Positions 21,929-34,561 of a stretch of 64,000 bases of DNA are shown here, one piece after another. The stretch's first letter is position 1. The number at the start of each line of letters is the position of its first letter. Source of the stretch: Cryptomeria japonica (taxonomy: Eukaryota > Streptophyta > Pinopsida > Cupressales > Cupressaceae); NCBI RefSeq assembly GCF_030272615.1, contig NC_081406.1:217566997-217630996 (forward strand), given 5' to 3'. Made by a program: the position numbers and the translations under genes. The notes beneath the pieces were generated by a model, which was not told the origin of the DNA, ran no database searches, and worked only from the letters and a program-made list of their open reading frames with translations.

Positions 21929-23784
21929 TGATGTCATGGAAATGGGGACAAGGAAACAACAAAGTTCAATGTTAATAAGTTAGTTTCAACCATAAAAACA
22001 AAACAAAGAACTAAAAACCATTCCAAACATATCAAGAGAGATTTCAAAAAGCATGAAAGAAGTTTAACAAAATAAAAGAAAGGAGAAGAGCCTCCCTAAG
22101 ATGCTTCCATGATGCCTTTTGATGCTTCTCCCTTGTTTATCTCCTCTCCAAGTCCCAAATGAGTGTAGCTCTCAGCTTTTAGCACTAGCCATGGATGCCA
22201 TATGGAGATTCAAGATGGTTGAATATGATAAGCAAATACTATGCAAGAGTAGATAATGATGCTATGAAAAAGCTCTATGTTAATGCCAGTATAACAACAA
22301 TACTCTAAAATGTTTTTTTTTGCTTGAGGAGAAGGGTTCTATTTATAGAAGAAATGGGAAAATGAAGGGTTAAGATTGAATGGTTTAATCAAGGGCCAAG
22401 TTTGAAAGTTGGGGATCCATGTGCACAATTGGCACCAATAAAATGGTGACAAGTGTCAACATAGGATTGGGTTGAGAGAAGAGGTTGGAGGCATTAAAGG
22501 CCTGAGAAGACCTCATGGTTATCTAGAAGGTAAGGGTCAAGTCTAAATTAAGATTACCCACTGGATTAGGAGTTAATGCAAGGATAAACCTTTGTGCAAA
22601 TGATTAAGAGATAATCATGGTCAAAGCATTAAAGGCTTGATGAGACCCTTGGGTTGGGTAGAGGTTGAGTCAAAACAAATGTTTTAACCATGTGGGAGGG
22701 TTTGAGGTAACCATTAATGGTTATTGGAGACTTTGGGGATTAAGTGGTTGAAGGTTGAAAGCCTTCAATGGTTATCAAAGACTTTGAGCCATTTAGTGGT
22801 TGAAGGTTGGAAGCTTTCAAAGGTTATCCAAGACTTTTAGGCTTTGAGAAGTGACTCCATTTTGCTTAGGAATGTGACAATAATTAGGGGATGGATTAAG
22901 CTAATTAGGAAGGGGTTAGAAGAATCTAGAAGGGGATTAGATTTTGCAAGTGGATTTGGTGGGTGAGGGAAAATAGGATTTTATTAAAATAAAAATTCAT
23001 TTATTTCAATAAATGTGTGCAAGTTGTATTTGGATAAATATTCAAATAAATATTAATTTATTTAAATGAGAAAAAGGAAGATAAAACATTAAAATGCTTG
23101 AAGACTTTGAGGGGAACCATTAAAGGCTTGAAGACTTTAAGGAAAACCATTAAAGTCTTAAGAAGACTATAGAAGGAAGCCATCAAGTTTGAAGACTTTA
23201 AAGCCATCAAGTTTGAATACTTTAAGGGAAACCATTAAAGGTTTCAAGTGGGTGAGGATAAATAGGATTTTAAATAAATAATTTATTTAAAATAGTTGTG
23301 CAACTTGCTTTTGTAGGAAAATACAAGTGGGTGGAGGATAAAGGTGATTTAAATAAATTATTTATTTAAAATAATTGTGCAACTTGTATTTGTAGGAAAA
23401 TGCAAGTGGGTGGAGGATAAAGGTGATTTTAAATAAATGATTTATTTATTTAAATGTGAGAGGTGGGATTTTGGGGGATTTAAATAAATATTAATTTATT
23501 TAAATGGGAGAGATGGGATTTTGGGGGATTTAAATAAATATTAATTTATTTAAATGTGAGAGAAGATTTAATTAAAAAAATATGATTTATTTATTTAATT
23601 AATGGTTTGAATTTGGTTAAGTGAATTAAATCAAATAAATTGAATAATTTATTTAATTAATAGGAGAAGAGGGTTAAGATGAATTAATTAAATATTAATT
23701 TAATTAATTCATTAATTGATGGTTAAATAATCAAATAAATACTAAGTATTCATTTAATTAAGTGGACAGATTTATGTGACTACA
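21929..23784 (-). repeat. 5' LTR of the Tat-type element
   Basis: Same termini and length as the 3' LTR and about 99% identical by eye. It carries the promoter of the element. Confidence 0.97.
22339..22348 (-). promoter_or_regulatory. TATA box of the 5' LTR
   Basis: CTATAAATAG on the minus strand. Transcription would be expected to start some 25-35 bases further along, near 22305-22315. Confidence 0.6.
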
Positions 23785-23789
23785 CATAC
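23785..23789. repeat. target-site duplication CATAC (right copy)
   Basis: Matches 7727-7731 exactly. Confidence 0.95.
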
Positions 23790-24299
23790 TATTGAGCCTA
23801 GTTCAAACCATTTTCCATCAAATTGGCTAGGGAGTCTGTCTTGCAAATGGCTATCTAGTCTTAATGCATGGCTGTAGCTATTCTGGTTTCAAAAATGTAT
23901 TGTCATACAATTATAACTTTCGTGTTATATTATAGTGGGGACAGTATCCTCAGCCTTTATGTCAAGCCTCACAGCCATTTTGTATATTCTGTAGCTTTTC
24001 TGTCTGGATAACATGAAAGTTATCGGTCATACGATAGTACGATTTTGGAGCCAGATTAGACACGTCCTTCGTGCATAAGTTTTTGATTAAGAATGAAAAG
24101 CAAGTTTTGAAGGGACCCTGAAACCCTTTACTGCAAGTTATAAAATAGATAAAACATTGAAAGTCCAGCTAGATAGAATAAAACAAGAAACATAGATAGC
24201 TGGCATAGACAAAAAGCCAACAAGAGAACCAAAAGAAACAGAAGGACAACACAAAAACACCTAAGGGCAACCAAGATCACACAACAATAGACCTAAGAG
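23790..24299. other. flank between Ty3 element and LINE remnant
   Basis: No gene seen. The part from about 24120 is A-rich on the plus strand and may be the 3' untranslated end of the minus-strand LINE. Confidence 0.35.
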
Positions 24300-26040
24300 A
24301 GATTTTTGAGAAGCTCCACTGCTTCCTTCTCCAGTTGGACCATTGAGGCAGCAACACCCTTAAGATCCTCCAACTCCTTGGCTTGCTGAGCCATCTTCCT
24401 CATACTTGCCCGAGTTCTTTTATCATGTCTAGTGGCCACACCCTCAAGGGTCGGAACCTTATGCTCAGAAATATCTATCGTGTTCTTTTCCTGGTGGATC
24501 TATTCCAGTTTGGTAATCATCATATTGAAGCTATCAATAGAGGCTTTCTGAATTTTTTAGCTTTCTTCTCCGATTTTCTTTAGGGTATTCTCATGGCTAA
24601 GAACCCTCGTTTCCAATTCATTGAACCTAGCTTCCACAACCTTAAATTGAGAGCCACAAGCTCCAATGAGAGCCTCCGCGTCACTGATGGCTTTTGTTAG
24701 TTCATTCAAATAATTAGGCAAGGAGCTGAGATTACATGTCCCAACAACTTCTAAAGTGTCCACTTTCCTGGAAGATTCTATCTATTTAGACTTCAAGCTT
24801 TCCATCTTTGAGTAGACCCATTCAATAATCTTGTAAAACTCCATCATCCCACTCTTCGCAGTATGAAGCAAGGTCGGAGTTGAATCTCTACTGCCTTTGA
24901 TGAATTCTGGAAAGACAACATTATTCTCCAGGGTCTCCACATTAGCAACAATAATTTTGTCATTAGGAGGTAGAGTCTCACCTCCCATTGCCATCTTCCC
25001 TTCTTTCTCAGCATTACAGGTCCGTTTATTAGGGTCCACTGGAGTAGAGTGGGTCTTTGAGGTACCATCCTCCTTCCCCAGGCAAATATCAGTAATAACA
25101 GAACTCCGCTTAGTTTTCTTCTTAGGTGGTGGGGTAGCATTTTCACTTTCAGTTTCCATACCATCATCATCCTCGTCATCTTCTTCTAACCAGTTGTCCT
25201 CCTTCTACACCTTACTCCTACATTTCTTTTAACCTCTTTTCCAGTAGTATTTTTGCCCGACCCAGAAGCAATATCTTTATCCATCCCCTTTCCAGTACCT
25301 TTAGCAAAGGTATCCCTGTCAAAATCATCTTCCCACTCCATATCTGACCCCTCATCTTCACTATCATCTGATTTTTCAGACTCATCTTTCGAGTCTGAAA
25401 GCTTAGTGATAGAATGTTGCATAGAGGAGGCCTTGACATGGTTGCATAATAGCAACATTAACCCTTCATGCATGGGCAGATTTCTATCCGAGTTATCCCT
25501 AAAATCCTTTATGCTAGTGTTTAAGGAACTAAACAAGTAAAAAGGAATAGACACCATATCTTTATGGTGGAAATGATTCAAGAGCACAAAATGATATCCA
25601 TAAACATTAGAGTATCTACCATCAAGTGTGACATATTGCATTATAGCAAATAGAACCCATCTCCATACCTTTTTAATCACCTTCGGCGAGTAGTAGGTAT
25701 TGCTGGATTTCACCAGTTTGGCTTTCTCAGAGTCTTCCTTTCGGAATCGCTTAATAGTAGCCTCTGTGAGCGTTCTATCCCTGTAGAATTTTCTACCCTC
25801 CATTGGCATCCCACTGCCTTCAGCGATTACTCCTTCATCAATTTTCACCTTTCTTCCGCCTATGGTAATTTTGCCCTCCTTCCAATTATTTTTGAATAAT
25901 CTGGTAATGGTAGGGTTTTTTCCTAAAATTCGCTCCATATATCCTATCATCTTAGTAGTTTGCAAAATAGACCACGCTTTCGGCTTCTTCTTCCATTCAT
26001 TATAGGAAAGCGACTCAGTCCTTTTCCTGTTGCCTCCCAT
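24300..26040 (-). pseudogene. trailing reading frame of a LINE-type element (globular part plus coiled coil)
   Basis: Open pieces at 25186-26253, 24782-25159 and 24557-24763 follow one another; the last two share a frame and are split by one TAG at 24782-24784, and a frameshift near 25186 divides the first from them. The likely start is the ATG at 26040 (MGGNRKRTES). The open frame continues upstream and would add a hydrophobic stretch (VFMLCTLVFVFALFCIV). The N-terminal 200 residues look globular (ITIGGRKVKIDEGVIAEGSG, GRKFYRDRTLTEATIKRFRK). A Ser/Asp/Glu-rich acidic linker and a Lys-rich stretch (PPPKKKTKRSS) follow, then a heptad-like Leu/Glu region (NELETRVLSHENTLKKIG). I do not know the function. 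It sits just after an RNase H domain on the same strand. Confidence 0.5.
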
Positions 26041-26189
26041 ATCGTCAATAGCTAAATTTCTCACTCCCTTCACAATGCAAAACAGGGCAAAAACAAAGAC
26101 CAAAGTACATAGCATGAAAACCCTCAAAAAAGAAATGGGCACCGAGAAAGCGTGCGAAGTCTTGTATGCATTAAATGCCAGCTCAACCT

Positions 26190-27055
26190 TCAAGCACCGC
26201 TCTTTCCGACTCATTATGGAAACTTTCATTGATAAGTACATTGTAATCATCACTTATCACTCCCTCTTTTCCATGCACTCTGTCATAAATGAGGATGGCA
26301 CGGGCCTCGTGAGGAATATCTAGCTCACCTTTATAGTTGATCATTTGATCAGCACTGACAGCCATGTTGGTAGCCCAATCAGCCATGGTATTGGTCTCTC
26401 TATAAATGTGAGAGATAACACATCACTCGAAGGAATTGATTATCTCCTTGGCTTGAGATATAATGTTTTAGATGGTCCATGGCGGGGAGGAAAGACCCTT
26501 TAGGCATTTTATAATGTTATTAGAATATCCCTCAAGCCAAACTTTATTAAATCCCAAATATTTAGCAAGAGCAAGAGCTTGGTAAGATGCCATGGCTTTG
26601 GCTAAGTGGTTGGTCTGGGATCCCATGGGGAGTGCCACCACCGCAACACAATAGCTTGCTTCATTTCTTATCACTCCCCCACACCCAGTCGGGTCCTTAA
26701 TGCATAAGTTATCCTCATGCATCATCATTTATACCTTGGTGCATCTTAAAGACTGGATAGCCACTTCTGTCTACCTTTGTGTTTCCTTCACGAAATGTAG
26801 GGTTGATGGTGTGAAGACATAAAAAAAATTTAATAGTTTTGAGACTATCCACATAGGCTCTAAGCTTCTAATTGGCCGTATCGCCCATTTTGACAGCATT
26901 AACTATAATAGTCGAATCACCTTCTATTTCCAACCTTCAGATAGCCAAATCTTTGGATAAAAAGAAGTCCCCTAAGTTAACGCTTTCACTTCTGCCACAT
27001 TGTTAGTGTCAACATCTAGGAGGACAACCAATTTGTCCATAATGTTGCTATCCCA
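26190..27055 (-). pseudogene. LINE RNase H remnants, two in tandem
   Basis: Two RNase H-like segments follow one another. The first (about 27030-26780) shows NNVAE, then LEIEGDSTIIVNAVKMGDTA and FREGN, with a frameshift and stops. The second (about 26740-26330) shows GCGGVIRNEASYCVAVVALP, KAMASYQALALA, VWLEGYSNNIIKCLKG and then HIYRETNTMADWAT. These are the blocks expected around the D-E-D-D residues of the RNase H at the C-terminus of plant LINE ORF2; the D of GDS is Y (GYS) in the second. The missing N-terminal half of the first and the stops mark this as dead. Confidence 0.6.
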
Positions 27056-28606
27056 TAATCTTATGATACATCTTATGTTTAGACTTAATTAAATAAATAT
27101 AAATTTCTTAACTTAAAGTAAATAGTAAAGATAAATGATTAATTAAATAAATGAATAAATAATTATTTTTTTGGTTAGGATGGGTAAAAGTCATGTGTGG
27201 TTGTTTTTGGATGAATTTAGGTTTCTACAATAGTATTTTTTAAGAAGTGATGCTTTTTCCATATCACATAACCTTTTTAATGGAATGTTAGGGGCTTAAA
27301 TTCTCCTAACAAGTGATTATTAATAAATAGTCATCTAGATGTAGAATCTTTAGATATCAATTTGCTTCAAGAGACAAAGCTATCAATGCAACCGGTGGCT
27401 TCCTTGGAGACCTCTAGGGATTTGGCCATTTTATGCAAGCCATTTTAGTAGTTCTAGATTTGATTACTTCAATTGATTATTGGATGTTGATTTTAGCTAG
27501 AAGTGTTAACTCGAATAAGTTGTTCTAGATTTTTTATGTTTATGACCCTACAAGAGCTTATCAAAAGAAGTTGATGTAGGCTTAATTGTCCAATGTTTTC
27601 ATCCATCTAAAGGGGAGAATTTCATATATTTTCTAGGGATTTAAATTCTATCTTGGATGTAAAGGAAAAATCTAGGAGTGTCATCACACCAAAGAAAAGG
27701 TCCTCAAAGATTTCAATGATTTTATAGCTAAAAATATCCTCTTTGACTATGTTCTACAAAATGGTTCCTATACTTGGACTAATAAATGAAGGGATTTACA
27801 TTAGATTGCCAAGAGTTTACATCAGTTTTCGATTTTAGATAATTGGATTTTCCCCTCCCCTGACTTCTCTTCCTCCATTTTTCCTATCACAAGGTTAGAC
27901 CACTTTTTGATTCATCTTCACCGTTTTAAAGACTATTCTCTAGTAAGACTCCTTTTAAACTAGAAGTTATGTGGTTTACAGATTAGGCCTTCACTGCCAT
28001 GATTAGTTATTGGTAGAATAACCCTCCCTTTTTACAAGGTTAAAGAATGTATCAACTATCTTAGAAACTGAAATTCATTAAAGATAAAATTAAAGATTGA
28101 AACAAAAACCATTTCAAAAATATTTTTTAGAGGTCTGATTAGAATCTCAATTAGCTAGGTTTAGCTAGGTTTAATGAGAAGATTATAGAATTTGGTATGG
28201 ATGGGAACTCCTTTCAATCTAAAAAGTTGTTGAAAATGAAAATTGAGGAAGTCCTTCTCATAGTGAAGAGGAGAAGGATTGGCTATGAGATGGAGGATAA
28301 AAACACATTTTTTAACTCCACTAAAGTGAGAAGGCAGAGAAATAAAATTATCTCCATTAAATTTTCAGATGCTTCTCTCCTCTCTAATCAAAAGAACGTT
28401 GAAAAGGAAGTAATTACCTTTTTGTCATAATCTCTTTTCCTCCTCAATCTCTAAACAATTGCATATGGGCTTTTCCTCCATTAACATAATTCTAAAACTT
28501 GTAGAAGACAACATAACGAGATGCTAATGGTAGCCTTTTATCTTCAGGAAATCATGGATGTATTTTTTGCAATGGCTCCCAATAAATTCCTTTTAGACTT
28601 GGGGAA

Positions 28607-29540
28607 GCTAGAAAAAATAGATAAATCCTAAAATAGATGAACACAACTTTTGTGGCCCTAATTCTGAAGAAAACAACCCATAGGAGCAGGAAGGTTTCAT
28701 GCCAAGTAAAGAAACTTAAGTAGGGCAATAGTGGGACATGAGTGATGCAGAGCCCAAAAACATTTTTAATTTGCTTTCTTGATTTCACTTTTCTTCTGTT
28801 AGCATCTTTGTATTCAGCTGCGATAAGCAAGATAAATCTTGTCTCTTTTCTATGGTGATCGATCTATGAAATAAAAAAGGGAAAAAAATTATTAAAGATC
28901 AGATAAAGTACAAAGTAAGGGCATTACATAATCTTATCAAGCTCAATTAAATGAAGCAAATGTTGAGACATATTTCTCTCCAACCAAAAATTTCAGATAA
29001 TGAAGGATGAACCAATAACCCAAACAGTATGAAAGAAGGAAGTACAAGAGCTCAGTCTCCGATCCACAAACTCAGTCCACGAAGAAACATGCCTACAATG
29101 CAAATGATCGATCTGTGAAATACATTGAATTTATAAAAAAAATTGTCAGAAGTTATAGGTACAATTGCTCTGATCGACATGTATATACATGTGTAAGCAT
29201 AGACAGGGTATCTTGGACTGCAAATACTCCAGGATGTGCACAAAATGAATTTGTTGATAAGGTTTTATAAATCTTTAAGCAACCTAATTGGCGGTGTGAA
29301 GTTAAATTCCCCAACCTTTTACTAGCATTGTGAGCGAATTGAATCATTTCTTTTTACCAATATTATAAACTGTATTAACAGATTGCAATCAATGAAATGT
29401 TTTTGAATGCTGATATGCATTTGTTACAAGACTTTACAAACTTTGAAACTAATGAAATCTGCAGGTGTTTACAAACCATTCCATTTCCAGCGAAGAGTAG
29501 TAACGGTTCAAGAAGAGGAGACATCGAATGCAAATCGAGC
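28607..29540. other. insertion or replaced segment within the LINE RT
   Basis: LINE homology breaks after the FAMAPNKF block and returns at about 29560. The first RT blocks are missing and the DNA between has no recognisable feature. Confidence 0.45.
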
Positions 29541-31444
29541 CATCTTCCCAATATGCTAAATTCTTAGTCATTGTTAATGGGTCACCATGTGGCTTTTTCT
29601 CCTCTCCTTAAGGTATTCATCAAGGGAATCCCTTAACCCTTTTTACTCTGTATATTGACGGAGGAAAGTTTATGTAGATCAATAAAAGAAGAAAAAGCTT
29701 TGGGCATATGGAATAGTATACAAATTGCCTCTTATCCTTCCCCCATCACACACTATTTGTTTGTAGATGATACTCTTTTTTTTCTTAAGGTTTAATTGGA
29801 AAAAGCAAAAGCCATCAATCTTACCCTTTTAGAATACTCAAATGCTTCACGTCAAGTTATTAATAAGAAAAACCCAAGATATCTTATTAAACCCAAGATA
29901 TTTTTCTTTAATGTGTCTTTGTGCATTCTAGCTAGAATTAATAGTTTGTGGGGCTTCTCTTCAAGTTCCTTGCCATGTAAATACCATGGTATTCTTTTCT
30001 TCTAGCAAGGAAAACTACTCTTCTTAGGAAGAAATAACCTTAGCAATTTCAAAGAAAATTCTTCCTTGAAATAATAAGTGGCTAACTTTAGCAAAAAAAA
30101 AGTAATTTTATTGAAATTAGTGTCAAATGTCCTTCCCATCTATTTAATGACAGGCTATAAAATTTCAAAGGGAAAAGTCTTGGACTTATAGAACAACTTA
30201 CAATCATTTATTTGGGCTAACAACTTGAAAGATAAAAAGAAGTTTCCTCTTGAAGGTTGGGAAGATGTTTCTAAGCCAAAGGCTTTGGGAGGGGCTAGAA
30301 TTATAAATCAAGAACTACAAAAAAGAGCTTTGGGTGCAAAAATGATCTAGAGGATGTACGCAAACCCAAATGGCAAATGGTGTAAAATTATAAAATACAA
30401 ATATCTTTACTCTATAGAAAATAAAATTATCTTCAGTTTGAAATCTATACCCAAAGGATCGAAGATGTGGAACTTCTTCATCATGTTGAGTTGTTCTCCT
30501 CCCACATTTGTCTTGGGTTATACATAATGGAGAAAATAATTTTTTTTCAAAGATGGATGGAATGGTCATCAATCCCTTTGTTTGATTCATAAATGGAGAC
30601 ATCTAGAGGATATTTTGAAGTGCTTATGGGGTATTCAAGTAAAATATTACCTCATTGTCAACATAAATCATCCAACCCATGTACTACTAATTGGAAATAT
30701 TCAGAATTATATCCTCTTCCTCATTATATTAAGGAATCTTTCAAGATGAACTTAACAAAAGATGGATTTTCTTTTCAGGCAAGATGAATGACAACATTTG
30801 GAGTTGTGCCAAGTTGGGTTCTTATAATGTGAAATAAGGGCATCTCTCATTATTAGGAAATAAAAAATAGTTAAATTGGCCTTTCAAACTTTGTTGGCAT
30901 TCTTCTTGCCTCTCAAAAGCGAGGGCTTTTTCCTAGATTTCTTATAAGGACATAATTCTTATAGATATGAGATTGGATAGATTGGGAAACACTCCTTTAT
31001 TTCATTGTCTTGTGTGATCAAGCATATGAATCTTTTGACCAATTGGTACTAAATTGTGAGTTTTCTAAATCTTGTTTGAAATGGTTTTAGTTTATGCTAG
31101 ATTAGAGTGGTCCTATTTGCTACTCTCTTCTTAACCACTTTCAATCTCAACCTTCTTTGTTTTGTTCTTCTACTTTTTCTTGTATATTGATTCCTATCTG
31201 CTCAATAATCATTTAGAATCTTTTTCTTAGTAAAATAAAATAATCCTTAAAAAATAGTCCTCGAGCATCCAAGAAGTGTTGGGTAGAATTGAATGATCCA
31301 TTTTGGAAGTATCTATAAGCCATACTATCATAAATTCCTTCAAGTAATAATGAATCCTTTTATTCATGGGAGAGTCAAATTTCGAAGTGCTGGACTCTTC
31401 TTAAGCCACCCACCTCCCATGGGAGTCAGTTGAAGACTAATGTA

Positions 31445-32240
31445 AATAGAAAGTAGGTGAAATGACACCCCGATGCAGCCATGTTCAAAAGGGCCTTCAA
31501 AGAGAATAATCTAGATTATGCAACAAGAATAACACAACATAAGCAACAACACAAAAGGTAGAAAATACATAGTTAGACATCCACAATATCATAGCTTCAT
31601 TTTAATCAAGCCGACAACATGCGAGAAAACATATAGGCTTACAGACATTATTACAGCTTACATACTAGAAAATGATCCATCCGGACCTCCAGAGGAGTTC
31701 AAAAATACAAATTATGAATCTAGATCATCATCTATACTCGCTTTACCACCAAAATATCAAATACAACAACATATATAGCATCCTAGACACATCCAGTCAG
31801 CCACAAAAGATTACATTCTCCAAGATAGGAAAAATGAAATGTGTAAATAGGTCGGACCCAAAAACGTGAAATTCTCCTTTGCTAAGGACAATAACAAAGT
31901 GTGTACCACCAAGGATGGTTGGCCAAGGGCCTAAGAACATCGAGCAGGGCACCAATTAGATCCACAAACCAAGAAATTGCTCTACAAGAGAAGAAATCTC
32001 CAACTAGCTGTTAAGCTAAAAAATACTCCGGGAACCAAGAAATAGATAATTCATCCGGAAGCGACAACTTGCTAGGAAAATATCCAAATCAATAGGAAAT
32101 CTGAAATAAGGACTAAGAGCACATCTAGAAGCCAAGAATCTGATCTACAATGGAAAAGGAACAACTACAGGAGAATTTTGGAAATAGCACAAAAACTACA
32201 ACACAGAACAAGAACAACTGAAAAGCAAATATATTTTTTT
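31445..32240. other. insertion between LINE zinc-finger region and RNase H
   Basis: About 800 bp of A-rich sequence without LINE homology or supported frames. It could be a fragment of another element; no termini were found. Confidence 0.4.
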
Positions 32241-32829
32241 GGTTGATGCAAGATTGCTCATCAACCAAGGATGCTCCTACATCACACACCCTCCCTTCAA
32301 TGTTGATGTTCAAATTCAAATTTGATGGGGTTTCTTGGGGCAATCCTATTAAACTAGGAGTTGGAGCTATCATTAGAGATCATAAGGGTAAATTCTTCTC
32401 TTTTGCTTACAAATGTCTTCCAATGGACATGAATAATGTGGCAGAATACAATCTCTCCTTATGGGCTTGAAATTGTCTTTGCAATCTAATATTAGTCAAC
32501 TACAAACTGGAAAACATCTCATGGTCGTAATTAATGCTCTATATCGTTTGACCTCCTCTAATTGGATGTTGGATTATCTCTTCAATCATAATAAAATCCT
32601 TTTGGATATATTTGCTTAATTTGAAATCCAACATTGTTACAAGGAAGCGAATATTTTTGTGCACTATTTCCAATAAAGACAATGATAAATATATTTTCTA
32701 TAATGAATTCTCTAGTTTAAACTTCAAAAAATCTCTTCCTTGTTTTTCGACTTTAAGAACTTTGTTTTCATATTTTTATTTGCATAATTTTATTTTGGCC
32801 ACTTCTTTGTTATCATCCTTGGCTGGTAT

Positions 32830-33970
32830 TGATGAATAGTAAGAGGGGGGGGGGGGGGGGTGGGGGTGAATTAGTATGCCAAAAATCTTTGCACTTAAAC
32901 ACTTTGCAAAACTAATAGTAAACTGGTAAAACAATTTAGCAGACAAACCGGTTAACAAATATGCAAACCAAATAGCTAATAATGCATTCACCCATAGAAG
33001 CACAAACACCATAACACAAGAGATTTTGCTGTGGAAACCCAAATGGGAAAAACCACGGTGAGATGGAACTCACAAGTAACTATCTGCAGAATAGGAACCA
33101 GATCGATTAAGGTCAGACCAGTTAAGGTCTTACAATGTTCTTTACCAGAATAGATCCTGTTAGGAATCTCAATCTCTGTTAGGAGATAAGTCTGATTAAA
33201 GACTACCTTGCAAGAAGATTTTAGATCCACAGATGTGAACCACCTTGTTAGAGGATTTACAAAAAGGATTTTGGGCCTACCCGGTTAAGGGCTACAGACT
33301 TGTTAAAGATGTGAGTAATCAACAAGTGTTTGATCTATCTAATAGCATAGACTACTCAGTTAGATCCTTGATAGCTCATTCTTAATGCACTCCTACATTA
33401 CTTTAGTCTTCTACACATTCATATTCTTTCCAACTCCTCAACCACCTTAAACCCTAGCAACAACATAAAAAATTTGCTGCAACCTCATCAACCACCTAAA
33501 ACCTTAGACATGGTGTCCTTATAAAGGAATCTGATTTCATGTCGGTCCAATAGGATTACATTACAATTTCCTAAGTTCAATGAACCTGGACATACTTGGT
33601 ACTATGACACAAAAAGCACCGTTAATGTGTCGGCACTGTCAAACAATCGGTGGATGGTAACTCATCACAGAGTATTACCGGTTCATACAAAATGCCGGTT
33701 GCCGGTTTGACAAAAATGAAAACTAGTGAAAATGTGTTATGCCGCTTTAATCCCTCATACCGCTTGGGATCCACGAACCGCTTGGGGTCAACATGCCACT
33801 TCAAACTGGGAAACACATTCTGCAAAACATCAATAGTCTAAAGACTATAATACAACATACCGGTTGGAACAAATACCGGTTGTGCTCTAACTTATACATA
33901 TAAAGAGGATCTCAATGCAAGTGTGTGTCCATCAATGACAATCAGAACATAAACATCAAAAATGCCAACA
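32830..33970 (-). repeat. 3' LTR of Copia-1
   Basis: The right end AATGCCAACA abuts the PPT. The left end is uncertain by several bases (around 32824-32830). The interior TGGAAACCCAAATGGGAAAA block and the G-run at the left edge match the layout of the LTR at 51147-52269. Confidence 0.75.
32845..32860. repeat. G16 homopolymer at the LTR edge
   Basis: Sixteen Gs followed by T and five more Gs. The related LTR ends carry 6 Gs (51183-51188), 13 Gs (56464-56476) and, inverted, 5 Cs (49994-49998). Confidence 0.95.
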
Positions 33971-33985
33971 ATCTCCCCCTTTGGC
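33971..33985 (-). promoter_or_regulatory. polypurine tract of Copia-1
   Basis: GCCAAAGGGGGAGAT on the minus strand directly before TGTTGGCATT of the LTR. The identical tract is found at 52270-52284. Confidence 0.9.
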
Positions 33986-34561
33986 ATTGATGGAAACACT
34001 TAGGAAAATAAAATTTTGGCATCTAAGTGTTTTACAACAAAATCATGCCACTAGCGAAATTGCTCCCCCTAAGCATATACACTATCCCTTTGGCAATACA
34101 ATGTATAAAAATTTTGCATAAAGAGCATAAACATTGAGATATTCAGAGCATATAATCAAAATTTTGATTACCAGATACTTTTTCCAAATAGAATTCTTCT
34201 CCCCCTTTGCCAACAATGACAAAGTATAGCTGAACAACCTTGTTTTCATTTGATATTAAAAAATAATAAAAGTTTATGACAACAAGGAATGATACTTGTC
34301 GAAAACATATTTAAAGTCCTGCAAGAATTGTTTCATCGACAAAGACTAGGACTCAAGTAGGGAGGTGGCTACTTCTTGCTCTGTCTGCATCTGGGAGACC
34401 TGTTTTTCCATGGCATCAATTGTGCTCATCTCCTATGTAACTGTTAAGGTATCCAGGTTCAGATAGCACTTCTGAAGAATTTGCAATTGTGGGAGTAGAA
34501 CCAGTTGTAGCTCCTGCAAATCTCTAGACCGAGTGCTGATCTCTTGCTCCATTTTTGCTGA
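33986..34561 (-). other. 3' untranslated region of Copia-1
   Basis: Holds a second purine tract on the minus strand (TTAGGGGGAGCA near 34061-34072). No gene is seen. Confidence 0.5.

Larger units (their letters stand above)
7732..23784 (-). mobile_element. complete Ty3 (Tat-type) LTR retrotransposon, 16.05 kb
   Basis: A full-length element lying on the minus strand. Left to right on the plus strand it has: 3' LTR, PPT, 3' untranslated region, pol, gag, 5' leader, PBS and 5' LTR, all bounded by CATAC duplications. Domain order PR-RT-RNaseH-archaeal-type RNaseH-IN places it in the Tat lineage of plant Ty3 elements; the long untranslated parts (about 2.3 kb 3' and 2.7 kb 5') also fit that lineage. 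The two LTRs are both 1,856 bp and differ at about 20 positions by eye (about 1%), so the insertion is young. Many differences are A/G changes, as expected from methylated-cytosine decay. Confidence 0.95.
27240..32830 (+). pseudogene. decayed plus-strand LINE ORF2
   Basis: Many stops and frameshifts, but the order of a plant L1-type ORF2 is plain: an endonuclease start at about 27280 (NVRGLNSPNK, then INLLQETKLS), endonuclease blocks to about 27920 (ILDVKEKS, NGSYTWTNK), an inter-domain piece at 28150-28430 (EDKNTFFNSTKVRRQRNKI), RT blocks at about 28557-28606 (FAMAPNKF) and 29560-29790 (GNPLTLFTLYI; catalytic LFVDDT), a zinc-finger/connection region at about 30240-31440 (WEDVSKPKALGGARIINQ; RAFSWISYKDIIL; CLVCDQ) and an RNase H at about 32300-32470 (FDGVSWGNPIKLGVGAIIRD; NNVAEYNLSL). 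Two gaps are filled with foreign DNA. It ends where the Copia-1 LTR begins. Confidence 0.8.
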
